Source of the DNA: a virus
Virus record (IMG/VR): IMGVR_UViG_3300046001_005867
Location: 1 to 61,817 of that record
DNA length: 61,817 nucleotides
Reading direction: 5' to 3' (one strand)
Below the pieces are notes generated by a model. The model saw only the letters and a list, made by a program, of their open reading frames with translations. It was not told the DNA's origin and did no database searches. The translations under genes were made by a program, and so were the position numbers. This document shows, piece by piece, positions 37,151-47,500 of this stretch. Position 1 is the stretch's first letter; each line of letters opens with the position of its first letter.

Positions 37151-37849
37151 TTATATCTTACTACCAGATAAAAGTTTCTCTAAATTATCCTCAATAAACA
37201 AACAGATCCATGTTGCATCAATTATATCAGAACAAGGGTTCTCAACTTTACCCGCTCCTTTGATCCATAAATCTTTATATTCCTTCAAAACATTCAAAAG
37301 TGGTTTTAATCTGTCCTCAGATATTCTGTCTTCTATAAGCTTACAGTAAAGCTCATCTTTCTTAGCATTTCCTTTTACTGCAAATTTCTTAAGTGTGGTC
37401 GGAGAGATCACATAGAAATTATCAGGATTTATTTTCTTAACTACACCAGCTCTAATTAGAGCGGTTGTCATAGAAATATCTATAAGTGAATTACCATTAG
37501 ATCCAAAAGATAAACCTTCCATACCCACTATAGTGTTCTCGTCGAGATATGGGGATAAAAGATCCAAAGCAACTTCAGAAAAATAAACAGCGTTTAAAAT
37601 CTTCTGTCTTTCCTTCTCGTGATATTCTCCAGTAAATTCTTTCTTGGAAATAATATTTATTGAGACACTCCCATTATCATTGAGAACTTTAAAAGGAGAT
37701 CCCTCTTTTTTAAGCATCTTATCTATGATGTTAGTTGTTCTATGAAGACTTATCCATTTACAGCTATCATTTGTTAGTATACAAAACCCAGGAGAGTTCA
37801 ACGAAAAATCGACACCGACTATTCTCTTATCCGATTTCAAGTTTAACAT
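37151..37849 (-). CDS. RuvC-like Holliday junction resolvase
   Basis: 232 residues with an RNase H-type core. Asp14 sits in RIVGVDFSLNSPGF, Glu111 in VGMEGLSFGSNG, and Asp208/Asp211 in CSDIIDATW, the acidic set of RuvC-type resolvases. T4 resolves junctions with the unrelated endonuclease VII, so this is a non-T4 solution. The first 23 bases lie inside the end of the upstream tube-like gene, so the replication block and structural block are translationally joined here. Confidence 0.8.
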   Translation of the reverse strand: MLNLKSDKRIVGVDFSLNSPGFCILTNDSCKWISLHRTTNIIDKMLKKEGSPFKVLNDNGSVSINIISKKEFTGEYHEKERQKILNAVYFSEVALDLLSPYLDENTIVGMEGLSFGSNGNSLIDISMTTALIRAGVVKKINPDNFYVISPTTLKKFAVKGNAKKDELYCKLIEDRISEDRLKPLLNVLKEYKDLWIKGAGKVENPCSDIIDATWICLFIEDNLEKLLSGSKI

Positions 37850-38378
37850 CCACGTAATTACATTTAAATCCTATTGAGAAAGTAGAAAATTGAGGTGTAC
37901 TTGAAGCGTAGTTCAATTGTATTTCAGATAATGAAGTGAAGACCGGCTGTTGTAGAAGCACGCTAGCCATAACAACTCCCTCATTATCAAGTAATAATAA
38001 TCTAAAGTCCTGTAGATATTGTTCCGGATTTTGGAAATCCAAGAACTTTATTATGTTCTCATACAAAATCCAATAGTTTATAAATCCTTCGCCCAACTTA
38101 AAAGTGACAGTGAAATCTCTTTGTATTAAATTTTGTAGAGTTGTAGCACTCTTATAAGTTTGTTTAAAACCACCAGGTCTAATTTGTTCCACAGTATCTA
38201 TAGTTCTGAGTGTGGGAAAATTAACTTGCTGAATAGTTGAATTTATAAAGTCATTTACTGTGTCATAAGGAATGGGCATTCTCTTAACATATTTAGAATA
38301 CTTATCAATTACACTATCAACTACAAATCCCTTAGGAAAATTAAAGATGAAACCATTCTGTCTAGCATTTAAAATCAT
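37827..38378 (-). CDS. Tail tube- or tube-initiator-like structural protein
   Basis: 183 residues, beta-rich: RDFTVTFKLGEGFINYWILY, FRLLLLDNEGVVMASVLLQQPVFTSLSEIQLNYASS and a closing FSTFSIGFKCNYVDVKLE strand. This succession is typical of T4 gp19-type tube proteins or of the gp54/gp48-type tube initiators. Size (gp19 is 163 residues) and place at the end of the structural block agree. I cannot decide between tube and initiator from sequence alone. Confidence 0.5.
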   Translation of the reverse strand: MILNARQNGFIFNFPKGFVVDSVIDKYSKYVKRMPIPYDTVNDFINSTIQQVNFPTLRTIDTVEQIRPGGFKQTYKSATTLQNLIQRDFTVTFKLGEGFINYWILYENIIKFLDFQNPEQYLQDFRLLLLDNEGVVMASVLLQQPVFTSLSEIQLNYASSTPQFSTFSIGFKCNYVDVKLEIG

Positions 38379-38385
38379 TTGTTAA

Positions 38386-40731
38386 TTATTTCTTTGTCTT
38401 ACCTTTATTTGCAGCTGCTTCAGGATCATTAGTAACAGGAAATACTAAAGCATTACAATATTTGACATATGTGGGATCAAAAGTTCCATTTGCTAATTTA
38501 GGGTGAATCTGTAAAGCTGCAGTTAAGAATTGACTAGGTTTTATACCTTTAAATAATGTTGCTCCAGGGGATCCTGGTGTAAAATAATAATTAACTACTT
38601 TTTGTACATCAGACACAATCACTGTTGCTCCAAATATTAGTGATTCTTTACCTGCTATTGAATCAGCTAAAGCTGGTATATTTATATTAACCGATTGTAA
38701 AGAACTTTGTATGGATAATGATGATTTTCCAACAGAAACTCCAGATCCTGTAGAATTTAATTGTGTAGCGGGTTTAACACTTAGTATAGAGCTACTTCCC
38801 AAAACATAATCTTTTATAGCTTTGTTAACTTTAGTAATTGGTACTTTAGAATTAATTTGATTTCCTGTAGTTGTTGAAGTTCCCGTTGTTCCTGTTGTTC
38901 CTGTTGAAGAAACAGTTGTAGTTGTGGTTGTAGTAGCTCCAGTAACTCCAGTTGTAGTAGCAACTTGAATTGTATTAGTACTTGCTAAAAACTCAGACTG
39001 ATTTTGCCAAGATCCAGAATATAGCTTAGTTTCTATGCCATCTGGGGTCTTAGAAACTATATAAAATTCTTTACTAATAAATCCAAGAATTTTTTTAGAA
39101 TTAGATCCAACAACCTTAAATGAAACCTGTCCCTGTGAAGGATTAGATATTGATGTTTTATTCTTTATATTTTCCACCCTAACACTCTGACCACTAGAAT
39201 CTAAAAATACCATATAATAAGTTAAAGAATTACCAAGATCTATTATCTCTGGAGTTGTTGCATCTTTTAAATTATACACTGTGAATTTATAGAAGTTATC
39301 AAAAGGATCTATTAAAATCTTGGCTTTACCTTGACCGTATAATTGTGTTACGTCTGGACCTGATGTTTCTGATATCACATTACCGTCTTTATCTATAATT
39401 ATAGTTTCCTGTGTTACTGAAATATTATTATCTTTATAAAATACTGGTATTTTCTTTTCTAATGGAGTGACATTAGGAGCAACTCCCACACCAGAAATAA
39501 GATTAGGTGCTTGTATTATTTTATTATAAACTTTCTGAGCATATGCACCAGTAGTAAGATTTATTACATTATTTTCTTTTCCGTATTTGTTTATATCAAA
39601 GGAAGAAAATGTAGATCTTCTTATGATCTGATTCTGATTTCCTTTATTAACCAATCTCATAGTGTAATTCACAACAAAAGATGTGGATAAAGGATTAGTT
39701 AAAACTGGCCTAAATATAGAAGGAGAGTTAAAATCGTCTATTTGTGTGCTAGAAAAATTGTATGTAGTTATATAAGAAAGACCCACTTGCTCTTTTACCT
39801 CTAGCTCATTAACAACATAATAGGTATTTCCCACCTTTCCTTCTGCTGTTAAGAAATCTTCTAAAAAATTACCATCCCATGTGGGATAGAATTCTAAATA
39901 ATTATAAAATTGATTCTCCTGAATAACCCCAGCTAAAGAACTAAAATTATCTTTGGGAAATATACTGAGCTGTGATCTAGTTTGACCTATATAATTCTGA
40001 TATCCATTTTTAAGAACAGTCTGTGTGACTTCAAATATTGTAAACTCTACAGGAGCATCTTTTAAGAATCCTTTTCCATCTGAAGATATCTTTGCAGCTA
40101 ATGTGCTTGACTGTGTGGAATTTCCATTCAGTACTTCAAACTCATAAACCATATTAGCATAGGCAGGAATCTTAACCTCTACATATCTGTCATATAAAGC
40201 ACCCCCTAAATAAATAGGATTAGGATTTAAAACTGATAATAATACATCAGATTTTTGTAACAAAATCTGCATTACCGTGGCTTTTTTCCCAGTTCTTTCT
40301 TGATATTTAGCTTGCAAAATTACACCATCAAGATTATCAAAATTGTATCCTGATACAATATGGAATTTTACAGAGTCATAATAAACTCCTATGTTAGAAG
40401 GAAACACTACAGGAAGATTACTTACTGAAGTTAATTTAGGATCTGTATCTAAATAAGGAACTAAGTAATCTTTATCTAATGTAACAAATCTATTTTTGTC
40501 AATCTGGACTACACTTAAATCCCTAACATTGTTTGTTGTGGCTTCTGCATTAGGATCATTTAATATCTGTACAGTGTTATCAAAATACCCATTTACTATT
40601 TTTTCAAATCCTATTGCAGGGAATCCAGTATTAACATAATATATTTCAGGAGTTGGTGCAGTTGTGTAATTATACTCTAATAATAAGTAATCAGTGATTT
40701 TAACAAACCTTTGTGTTGATGTATAAGCCAT
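38386..40731 (-). CDS. Large virion structural protein
   Basis: 781 residues of mostly beta structure, probably several Ig-like domains (for example YVVNELEVKEQVGLSYITTYNF and VSFKVVGSNSKKILGFISKEFY). A Thr-rich linker (TTTTTTTVSSTGTTGTTG) near 610 divides it from a C-terminal part. No signal peptide. It stands among baseplate/fibre genes and is probably a tail or baseplate component. The exact T4 counterpart cannot be named. A GGAATATATAC sequence ends 3 bases before the ATG. Confidence 0.62.
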   Translation of the reverse strand: MAYTSTQRFVKITDYLLLEYNYTTAPTPEIYYVNTGFPAIGFEKIVNGYFDNTVQILNDPNAEATTNNVRDLSVVQIDKNRFVTLDKDYLVPYLDTDPKLTSVSNLPVVFPSNIGVYYDSVKFHIVSGYNFDNLDGVILQAKYQERTGKKATVMQILLQKSDVLLSVLNPNPIYLGGALYDRYVEVKIPAYANMVYEFEVLNGNSTQSSTLAAKISSDGKGFLKDAPVEFTIFEVTQTVLKNGYQNYIGQTRSQLSIFPKDNFSSLAGVIQENQFYNYLEFYPTWDGNFLEDFLTAEGKVGNTYYVVNELEVKEQVGLSYITTYNFSSTQIDDFNSPSIFRPVLTNPLSTSFVVNYTMRLVNKGNQNQIIRRSTFSSFDINKYGKENNVINLTTGAYAQKVYNKIIQAPNLISGVGVAPNVTPLEKKIPVFYKDNNISVTQETIIIDKDGNVISETSGPDVTQLYGQGKAKILIDPFDNFYKFTVYNLKDATTPEIIDLGNSLTYYMVFLDSSGQSVRVENIKNKTSISNPSQGQVSFKVVGSNSKKILGFISKEFYIVSKTPDGIETKLYSGSWQNQSEFLASTNTIQVATTTGVTGATTTTTTTVSSTGTTGTTGTSTTTGNQINSKVPITKVNKAIKDYVLGSSSILSVKPATQLNSTGSGVSVGKSSLSIQSSLQSVNINIPALADSIAGKESLIFGATVIVSDVQKVVNYYFTPGSPGATLFKGIKPSQFLTAALQIHPKLANGTFDPTYVKYCNALVFPVTNDPEAAANKGKTKK

Positions 40732-40745
40732 GTCGTATATATTCC

Positions 40746-41543
40746 TTAAAATTTAAACCAAGAATACTGAACACCTAATCCTATATTGAATACAGGTCCA
40801 GCAATAGGTTTGCCATTAAGTCCATATCCTGCTCCCACACCAATTCCAACATAAGGTCCAACTGACCATTTTTTGTTGGGAAACATTGACTTAAGCACAT
40901 CCGACTTATAAGGATCTATAACAGCACCTTCGATATCTGTGATTTTCATTCCTGGATATTTAGGGGTTACAAATATTTCAAGAGCTTTATCTTTCTCTCT
41001 AAGACCAGTGATAAATGAGAATCCCATTTCGTCTTGGTCTATTCTGGTTTTTCCTGGAATAACACTATTATTAATTGTGTCTACAATAAAGAAACTCTTA
41101 CCTGAAAATTTTCTGTAATTGTTTACAGAAAATAAAGAATCATATTTCCAATCTAAACTATAATTACCGTTTTGATAACTAGTGAGATAATTATTTACAT
41201 AATGTGTATCAACTTTAGTCTCAGTTATTACCTTCTCAATCACTATGACTTTTCCCTTCTGTTTATCTAATTCTTCAGCTAATCCTTTATTGAGTTTTTC
41301 TAAATCTTCCTTGGAAGACAATAGGGTCTTTCTCACATATGTTGCTTCACCAGCTTTATTTTCTTGAATGCGTACAGTGTCTTTTAACGCATCTAAATTC
41401 ATATTCTGTATCTTGATCTGTGACTTAAGTGATAAGTTGCTGTCGCACTGTCTAAATAGCAATAAACAAAGTGCAGCAACTATTGCTAGTAGCACAATGT
41501 CCTTTCTTTTAAGCATTTTAGTAATTAAAGATTCTTCTTTCAT
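40746..41543 (-). CDS. Membrane-anchored coiled-coil protein with beta-barrel-like C-terminus; candidate one-piece spanin
   Basis: 265 residues. Residues 1-14 are charged, followed by a membrane segment (DIVLLAIVAALCLLLF, about 15-30), a coiled coil (about 36-105), then beta strands. The end is WSVGPYVGIGVGAGYG... GLGVQYSWFKF, closing with Phe as outer-membrane beta-strands do. An inner-membrane anchor plus a periplasmic coil plus an outer-membrane-style end is what a fused spanin would look like. Similar proteins are common in Bacteroidota phages. No holin or endolysin was found next to it, so lysis function is inference. Confidence 0.6.
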   Translation of the reverse strand: MKEESLITKMLKRKDIVLLAIVAALCLLLFRQCDSNLSLKSQIKIQNMNLDALKDTVRIQENKAGEATYVRKTLLSSKEDLEKLNKGLAEELDKQKGKVIVIEKVITETKVDTHYVNNYLTSYQNGNYSLDWKYDSLFSVNNYRKFSGKSFFIVDTINNSVIPGKTRIDQDEMGFSFITGLREKDKALEIFVTPKYPGMKITDIEGAVIDPYKSDVLKSMFPNKKWSVGPYVGIGVGAGYGLNGKPIAGPVFNIGLGVQYSWFKF

Positions 41544-41721
41544 CTTCTCTTGTTTTATTTAATCGCTCAATCTCTAATTGAGCTTTGGTTTTAAGAGACT
41601 CGATAATCTCTTCGCGACCGATAAGATTCTCTTTGTTCTCTAAATGATATCCAATCTCTTTCTCTATTGCGGAAAGATTATCATGTATATCATTATATTG
41701 TTCAATAAACCATTTCTTCAT
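41518..41721 (-). CDS. Small helical protein before the spanin candidate
   Basis: 67 residues, charged and helical throughout (NDIHDNLSAIEKEIGYHLENK; LKTKAQLEIERLNKTR). The last 26 bases overlap the start of the membrane protein gene, so translation is coupled. No membrane segment and no recognised family. Confidence 0.6.
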   Translation of the reverse strand: MKKWFIEQYNDIHDNLSAIEKEIGYHLENKENLIGREEIIESLKTKAQLEIERLNKTREDERRIFNY

Positions 41722-41722
41722 A

Positions 41723-44497
41723 TTAATAGTATTCTATAATAGTAAAATTAAATCCTAGCTTAACGTTATTACCATCATTCCAATTAATCATTCTCCGGAT
41801 ATAGATATTTGTAGTAGTTACTTGGGGTGATGATGTAAAGAAACAAAATAAAGAATCGGTAAAACCGGAACCTGCATATCTACCAGTTACGTGTACAGTG
41901 GTTTTTAAAGGATCTATAGTAGGATGTGTTAAAACAATTGTTGCACTATTCGCATTCGATGCACCTCCAGCTTGATTATAACCAAATCCAGTAGGCAATG
42001 CTCCTGTAGTATAAGGATCACCAAAGTCATAAGCTATTATTGGATCGGCTGGTTCATTAAAGTAGAAAAATGCGTATCCTGTCCACGTTTTCTTTATCTT
42101 ACTACTTGCATTTAATGTTAAAGATCCTGTACTTGGTCCAATAATTACATCATTTGTAACAGTAAGATCACCCGTTGCTGATGTATCACCTACAATACCA
42201 ACATTTCCTGTTACTCCAACATTTCCCGTCACACCAACATTTCCTGTTACCTCAACATTTCCTCCCGTTACTCCAACACTTCCTTTTGCCTTAATAGCAT
42301 AATCTGTACCGGCTCCGGAAACTCCTATAGCAGCAGTATAATCTATAGCCTGTCCAACAGCTATATTTTCCCCAGAATCGCTTACAAAGAATCCAGTAGT
42401 ATTAGCAATGGCTGTACCACTAATTAATGTTTTTGCGCCAACTGCAATAGCTACTGATTTATTGGCATTCAGGCTTGTGCTTGATGTTAAAGGTATAAAA
42501 GATGTTATCTCTAATCCGTTAGGATAATTATTAACGGAGTATCCAGCTGCAGAAGGCGATCCTTTTGATAATGTTGTTGTTGAATATAGCTCTCTTGAAA
42601 TCTTAAGTAAAGAATTACCACCAACTAGTTGGTTTTGTCCTTTTGCACTATTATTAAACATTGATATAGGACTATCAGTACCTATAGTCTGTACTCCTGT
42701 TACAAGTAAACTGTGATTATTAGCATTACCTCCAATAAAAGTTGATCCAGTTAAGGGTAATAATATAGTAGAATAAGTATTAGAAGAAGATCCTATAGAA
42801 ACTCCTCCTGCAGTTGCTCCAGAACCACTATTTACACTTAGTAATGGATACGTACCAGCTACTAGATTAAGCTTATTTCCTCCTCCTGTACCGTTCGCCA
42901 TTATTTCTAATAACCTATTAGAATTTTTAGTTTGAATTAAAGTCCTTGATGCAACATTATTAGCACTATAAACACCTGAATTAGTATACGTAGTAATACT
43001 AAATACAGGAGCAAAACCTGTGGTATTTGTTGGTGTTGATATCTTATGCTGATAACTTATTAATGGACCAGCGCCAAATAAGTGGCTACTATTAGCGTAA
43101 AACTCTTGTGTGATGTCAGGACCAGTACCTGCAGATGATGTTGCACCACCAGCAGAAGTGAAATCAAATACACCGTCACCTATTATAGTTCTTGGTGCAT
43201 ATGTAGAAGCTCCCTTTGTTCTTACTTGTACTCCTGGTCCGTAGTTAGGAGATGTGACAAATAATTGAGGAAATCTATTACTCGCCTCTGCCATACCTGT
43301 TGTTTGTATTCCTCCTGAATTATCCCCGGTAGGATTTGTGTGCCCGAACATACTGTGTCCCTCTACAAATAATACACCTTTATTGTTATTTAGAGGAGAT
43401 AAAGCATTACCAGTAAATAAAACTCCAGTATGTAGTGAAAGAGTTTTAGATATACTAGTATTTCCAAATACCCCTAATCTTCTTGAATCGTCTCCTGATT
43501 GTCTAAATTGACCTGTACCTAAACCAATACCTAATCCTGTTGCATTAGCAAATAAAGGAGCATTGGTATTATTGCTAGGATTTCCTGATGATTGATTTGA
43601 TAATTCTAGAAATCCACCATTAGAAGCTGCACTAATAAATGTACCTTTATTTGGTATTGGGGTTCTTAGCATTATGTTATCCTCACTACTAGTTGCTGTT
43701 ATTTCACCCTTAGCAAGAATATTTACTCCTCCCGAAGCTGCAGTAGCTGAAGATATTATACCTATAGATCCCCCTGGGTTTCTTAAAGAGATATCATAAA
43801 AATTAGGAGCTACTGGGCTTGATGTATCCCATTCTAGTGAAGGGTTATTTAGGTATCCAGTAGCACCTGCCCCTGTTGTAATATCAAGATCAGCTCTGCC
43901 AAAACTTAATATCTTAAGTCTATCATTTCTAGTGGCTATTTTTAATTTAGCTCCTTCGTAATTAACATTATATATTGCTGATCCTCCTGGTGTATAATCA
44001 CTAATTGAAGCATCTGAAAGTACCAATGTGGCAGCAGTAGCACCACTAGTTCCAGTTCCTGATATTAATATACCAGAGCCAGTAGCACCTCCAACTATAT
44101 CAATTGGTGTAACTTTTTGAAATAACTCTCCGGCATTTAATCCATATCCTGTATCAACCCATCCAGTAGCAGAGAGTACATAAACTTCTTGATTTGCAGA
44201 ATCTGGGTCTAACCAATAATCTCCTAATGTGGGAAATGTCCATGGATTAGATCCTGTTATATTACTAATAGCTGGGGCGCTATCTTGAACAAACCATTTA
44301 GTCCCTGAAGGACCTTGTACTCCTTGAACACCTTGTGGTCCTTGTGGACCAACAGATCCTGTAGGACCTATCAGTCCTTGTTGTCCTTGCGGACCACCAC
44401 CAGCACTAAGTATTTGGTCATAGTTATAATTAATCTTGTCAACTATTGTTGATTGATTGTCTCCCTGTAAAATGTTTAATATGTTAATCTGCGGCAT
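41723..44497 (-). CDS. Tail fibre-type protein with collagen-like N-terminal segment
   Basis: 924 residues. The N-terminus (INILNILQGDNQSTIVDKIN, then NYDQI) is followed by a short Gly-x-y run (GPQGQQGLIGPTGSVGPQGP) and a KWFVQDSAPA domain, a layout common in Bacteroidota phage fibres. The rest is a long series of Gly/Thr-rich beta repeats and, near 750, a small repeat of VTGNVGVTGNV units. The C-terminus (YFYFNEPADPIIAYDF) is a separate small beta domain. It probably forms a trimeric receptor-binding or neck fibre. No chaperone domain is visible at the end. Confidence 0.75.
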   Translation of the reverse strand: MPQINILNILQGDNQSTIVDKINYNYDQILSAGGGPQGQQGLIGPTGSVGPQGPQGVQGVQGPSGTKWFVQDSAPAISNITGSNPWTFPTLGDYWLDPDSANQEVYVLSATGWVDTGYGLNAGELFQKVTPIDIVGGATGSGILISGTGTSGATAATLVLSDASISDYTPGGSAIYNVNYEGAKLKIATRNDRLKILSFGRADLDITTGAGATGYLNNPSLEWDTSSPVAPNFYDISLRNPGGSIGIISSATAASGGVNILAKGEITATSSEDNIMLRTPIPNKGTFISAASNGGFLELSNQSSGNPSNNTNAPLFANATGLGIGLGTGQFRQSGDDSRRLGVFGNTSISKTLSLHTGVLFTGNALSPLNNNKGVLFVEGHSMFGHTNPTGDNSGGIQTTGMAEASNRFPQLFVTSPNYGPGVQVRTKGASTYAPRTIIGDGVFDFTSAGGATSSAGTGPDITQEFYANSSHLFGAGPLISYQHKISTPTNTTGFAPVFSITTYTNSGVYSANNVASRTLIQTKNSNRLLEIMANGTGGGNKLNLVAGTYPLLSVNSGSGATAGGVSIGSSSNTYSTILLPLTGSTFIGGNANNHSLLVTGVQTIGTDSPISMFNNSAKGQNQLVGGNSLLKISRELYSTTTLSKGSPSAAGYSVNNYPNGLEITSFIPLTSSTSLNANKSVAIAVGAKTLISGTAIANTTGFFVSDSGENIAVGQAIDYTAAIGVSGAGTDYAIKAKGSVGVTGGNVEVTGNVGVTGNVGVTGNVGIVGDTSATGDLTVTNDVIIGPSTGSLTLNASSKIKKTWTGYAFFYFNEPADPIIAYDFGDPYTTGALPTGFGYNQAGGASNANSATIVLTHPTIDPLKTTVHVTGRYAGSGFTDSLFCFFTSSPQVTTTNIYIRRMINWNDGNNVKLGFNFTIIEYY

Positions 44498-44513
44498 CTC
44501 TATTTATAGTTAC

Positions 44514-44524
44514 AATATATATCA
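44514..44524 (-). promoter_or_regulatory. TGATATATATT box before the fibre gene
   Basis: The box lies 16 bases before the ATG at 44497, in the 42-base gap after the 1871-residue gene. A TATAAATA sequence, the T4 late promoter consensus, lies even closer to the ATG but leaves too little room for a transcript start. Confidence 0.36.
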
Positions 44525-44539
44525 AAAATTCGATCCTCA

Positions 44540-47500
44540 TTAAATTTTCCCTATCTGTATAGAAAATGCTAGAGAATAATTAAATGAAGGATCCTTTGGT
44601 ATTCTAAATTCGTATTTTAATTCATTAACTTTAGTGTATCTAATCTCTTGTGAAGGGTAATAGCCATTTATTAATTTTTGATAATCTGCAAGATCACCAG
44701 TAACGGGAATTAATGTCTGCGTGTCTGCAACTGGTGTTTTTTTCAAATAAGATCCATTATCTTTAGATTGGAAAATAGGCAATACATTTAATTTTATGTA
44801 TTCTATAAAATCATCATCCACATCAGACAAACTACCAAATCCAAATTCAGGAATTATAAATTTATTAAAAGATTCTTTACCTCCATTTTCTAAGAAGAAT
44901 CTTGTTAACATTCTATCAACTAATAGAACACCTCTTAGTTCTGTTGGTGTGTTTTCCCAAAGTATTTCGTAATTAGCATAATTGTTATAATTAAGATCTA
45001 ATACGCCTTTAAGTGAATTAGGATAAACAATCTGTTTTTGTGAATTAATTGTGTCAGGGGTTTGCATTACTTTGCTACCAAAGAAAGATTTTTCTTCTTT
45101 CATATTTTTAGTTCCCGGCAAACTCACATATCCAGTAGGACCCGAGTATTGTCTATAAAATCCTGCGTCCCAAGAGCTCTCAAAAAGAGAAAGATCTCTT
45201 TTATCTATTGGTGTTTCACCTATTAAATTATAAGTGGGATTATATGGAGAATTCTGTCCTATTCTGAATATCCAATCGGTTGCATATTTATAATAGTTAA
45301 CGTTTTTAACGTTTCCAAAATTATCCTTACTTGGACCAAAAGAACAATATGAATATTCTATAGAATCTATTACATTTATTTTATGTCCCATATATTTTCC
45401 CCCCTCTGCAACATAATAAACTTCAGAAGAAAAGTCATAAGGAACCTTAAACATTATATAAGATCCCGAAGTTCCTGGTGTTCCAATTAAGCTATATCCT
45501 TGAGTTAAAGCATCAGTGGAATAAGAATTGCCAATATTATTTCGAGAAAAATATATATGATATCCAGTATTACTAGAATCGCTAAGATTAAAGAAATAAG
45601 TGACACCTTTGATTAATGATATTTCCCCTTGTGTGTTCCCGTTTATTTCGTAACATAAATTAGCACCTAAATCATATAGTTCTGTCCCCTCTATTTTATC
45701 GGTAACTTTAACAGTAAATGTATAAGCAGAAGGCGTAGTCCATAAAGGTATGTCATACTTTACATTCTCAAATTTTAGAATCTCTCTAAAGCTAGGAATA
45801 TAACCTCCGCCATATCTGTATAATTCTGTTTCTCCCTCTAATTCTGTTATATTATATCCCACGTTAAATAAAGAAAGCTCTTGAGGTTTATCTTCTATTT
45901 CTTCAGGGAATAGAATAGAATTTTGAACAAATGTAGAAGGTTTAATGAATTCTAAAACAAACTGATTATCTAAAATATCCGTGGTATTAGTCGTTTCGTT
46001 CCACACATAAGTCTTATATTCTATATATGGATATTCAGTATTAACCCAAAGTGATAAATTAGCAAATGATATTTTTTCTAATATATTACCCCAGTATGAT
46101 TTGCCTCCTTCTCTTTGATAAATTGGTATATTCGAAATAGCAGTGTAATTAGCGGTTGATGGTATATCTAAAGGACCTGCTAAACCAATTTCACTGAAAT
46201 CAAATCCATAATTAGAATCAATAGCTGTGAATTTAACAGCATCTTCTGAAACTCCCGTAGGGAAAGGTAAAGTATAACCACCTCCTACTCCTGAATTTCC
46301 TACTATTCCGTAGAAAGATCCAGGACTAGTAGAATTTGGGCCAGCTACAGAAGGTACCACACTAGGTAAATATGTAAAATTAATTTCCTCTCTTAGATCT
46401 GATTCATAATTAGGATTTGGTACAACATATATAGTTCCAGAATCTCCTGTTGTAAAACTATTAACTATGGAGAAAAATCCTTGTGAATTGGGATTGGTTG
46501 AGACATTCAAAGAAGAAGAAAGTTTAACATCTCCTATTTTTGGTAATTCAATATCATTATTAGGTAACCAACTAGGTGGTGAGCTTACTGGATAATATTG
46601 GCTATCTAGTTTATCTTTTAGAGAATAAAGTAAGAAATAGTCAAGATTCAAATATTGAAGTTCCGGGCTAATATTTTCAAAATCTAATGCTCTAGCATCT
46701 TCAATAAGAACCTCAACAACAAAAGTGATATTTTTAAAAGTTCTATTTTCAATAATTTTAACTTTTACCGGTGTCTGTATCTCGTCACTTATATTTTTTA
46801 TAGGAACTATTACACAAGAGAATTTGTAATCATCATAAAATGTATCATCATCTACATATTTTATAGATTCCCCCTGTGCATAATCAGTAAATGTTCTCTT
46901 GATCCTTACCTTAGCTCCTCTATATAATGTTTCAGAAAATCCATTTCCTGAATTGAAATTGAACAGTGAGAATCTTTCCGTTAAATCTATTTTATCAATT
47001 GTTGAACTTGTAGGGTAATAAGGATTAAGATCCTCACCTTCAATTGAGAAATAATCTAAGAAATAATCTCTTAAAGAGGGATTGGTATCAGTCAATAAAG
47101 TCTCATCTATTTCTTCTGCTAAATAATTTTTATCAATATGAAGATTTGATTCTGGTATAGAATAAGGGGGTTTCTGTAGATGATACCATTCGTGGGTAAA
47201 GTATTGTGGATCTTGCGATCTTTTAAAAAAGCTTGGTGAGAAATTTAGAGGACTAAAAGCAATATTTGAATTTAGTCTGTATCCATTTCCTCTAATATCT
47301 GTTCCTCCGTTATAAACCCATTTTGTTATATAAGGACTTACCCTACTTTTTAAAGCAAATTCAGGATTATAATTATCTTGAGTGTAATCATATTCAGAGT
47401 CTAATTTACCAAAATTTAATACATCATATTTAGTATCAATACCATTAGTATTATTAATAAATTGTAGAGATTGTATCCCATAAAATCCAGGGAAAGCATC

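Noticed and set aside
44501-44508. T4 late promoter consensus TATAAATA before the fibre gene
   Set aside because: Only four bases separate it from the ATG, too close for the usual transcript start, and the sequence is frequent by chance in such AT-rich DNA. The TGATATATATT box slightly further upstream is the better candidate.
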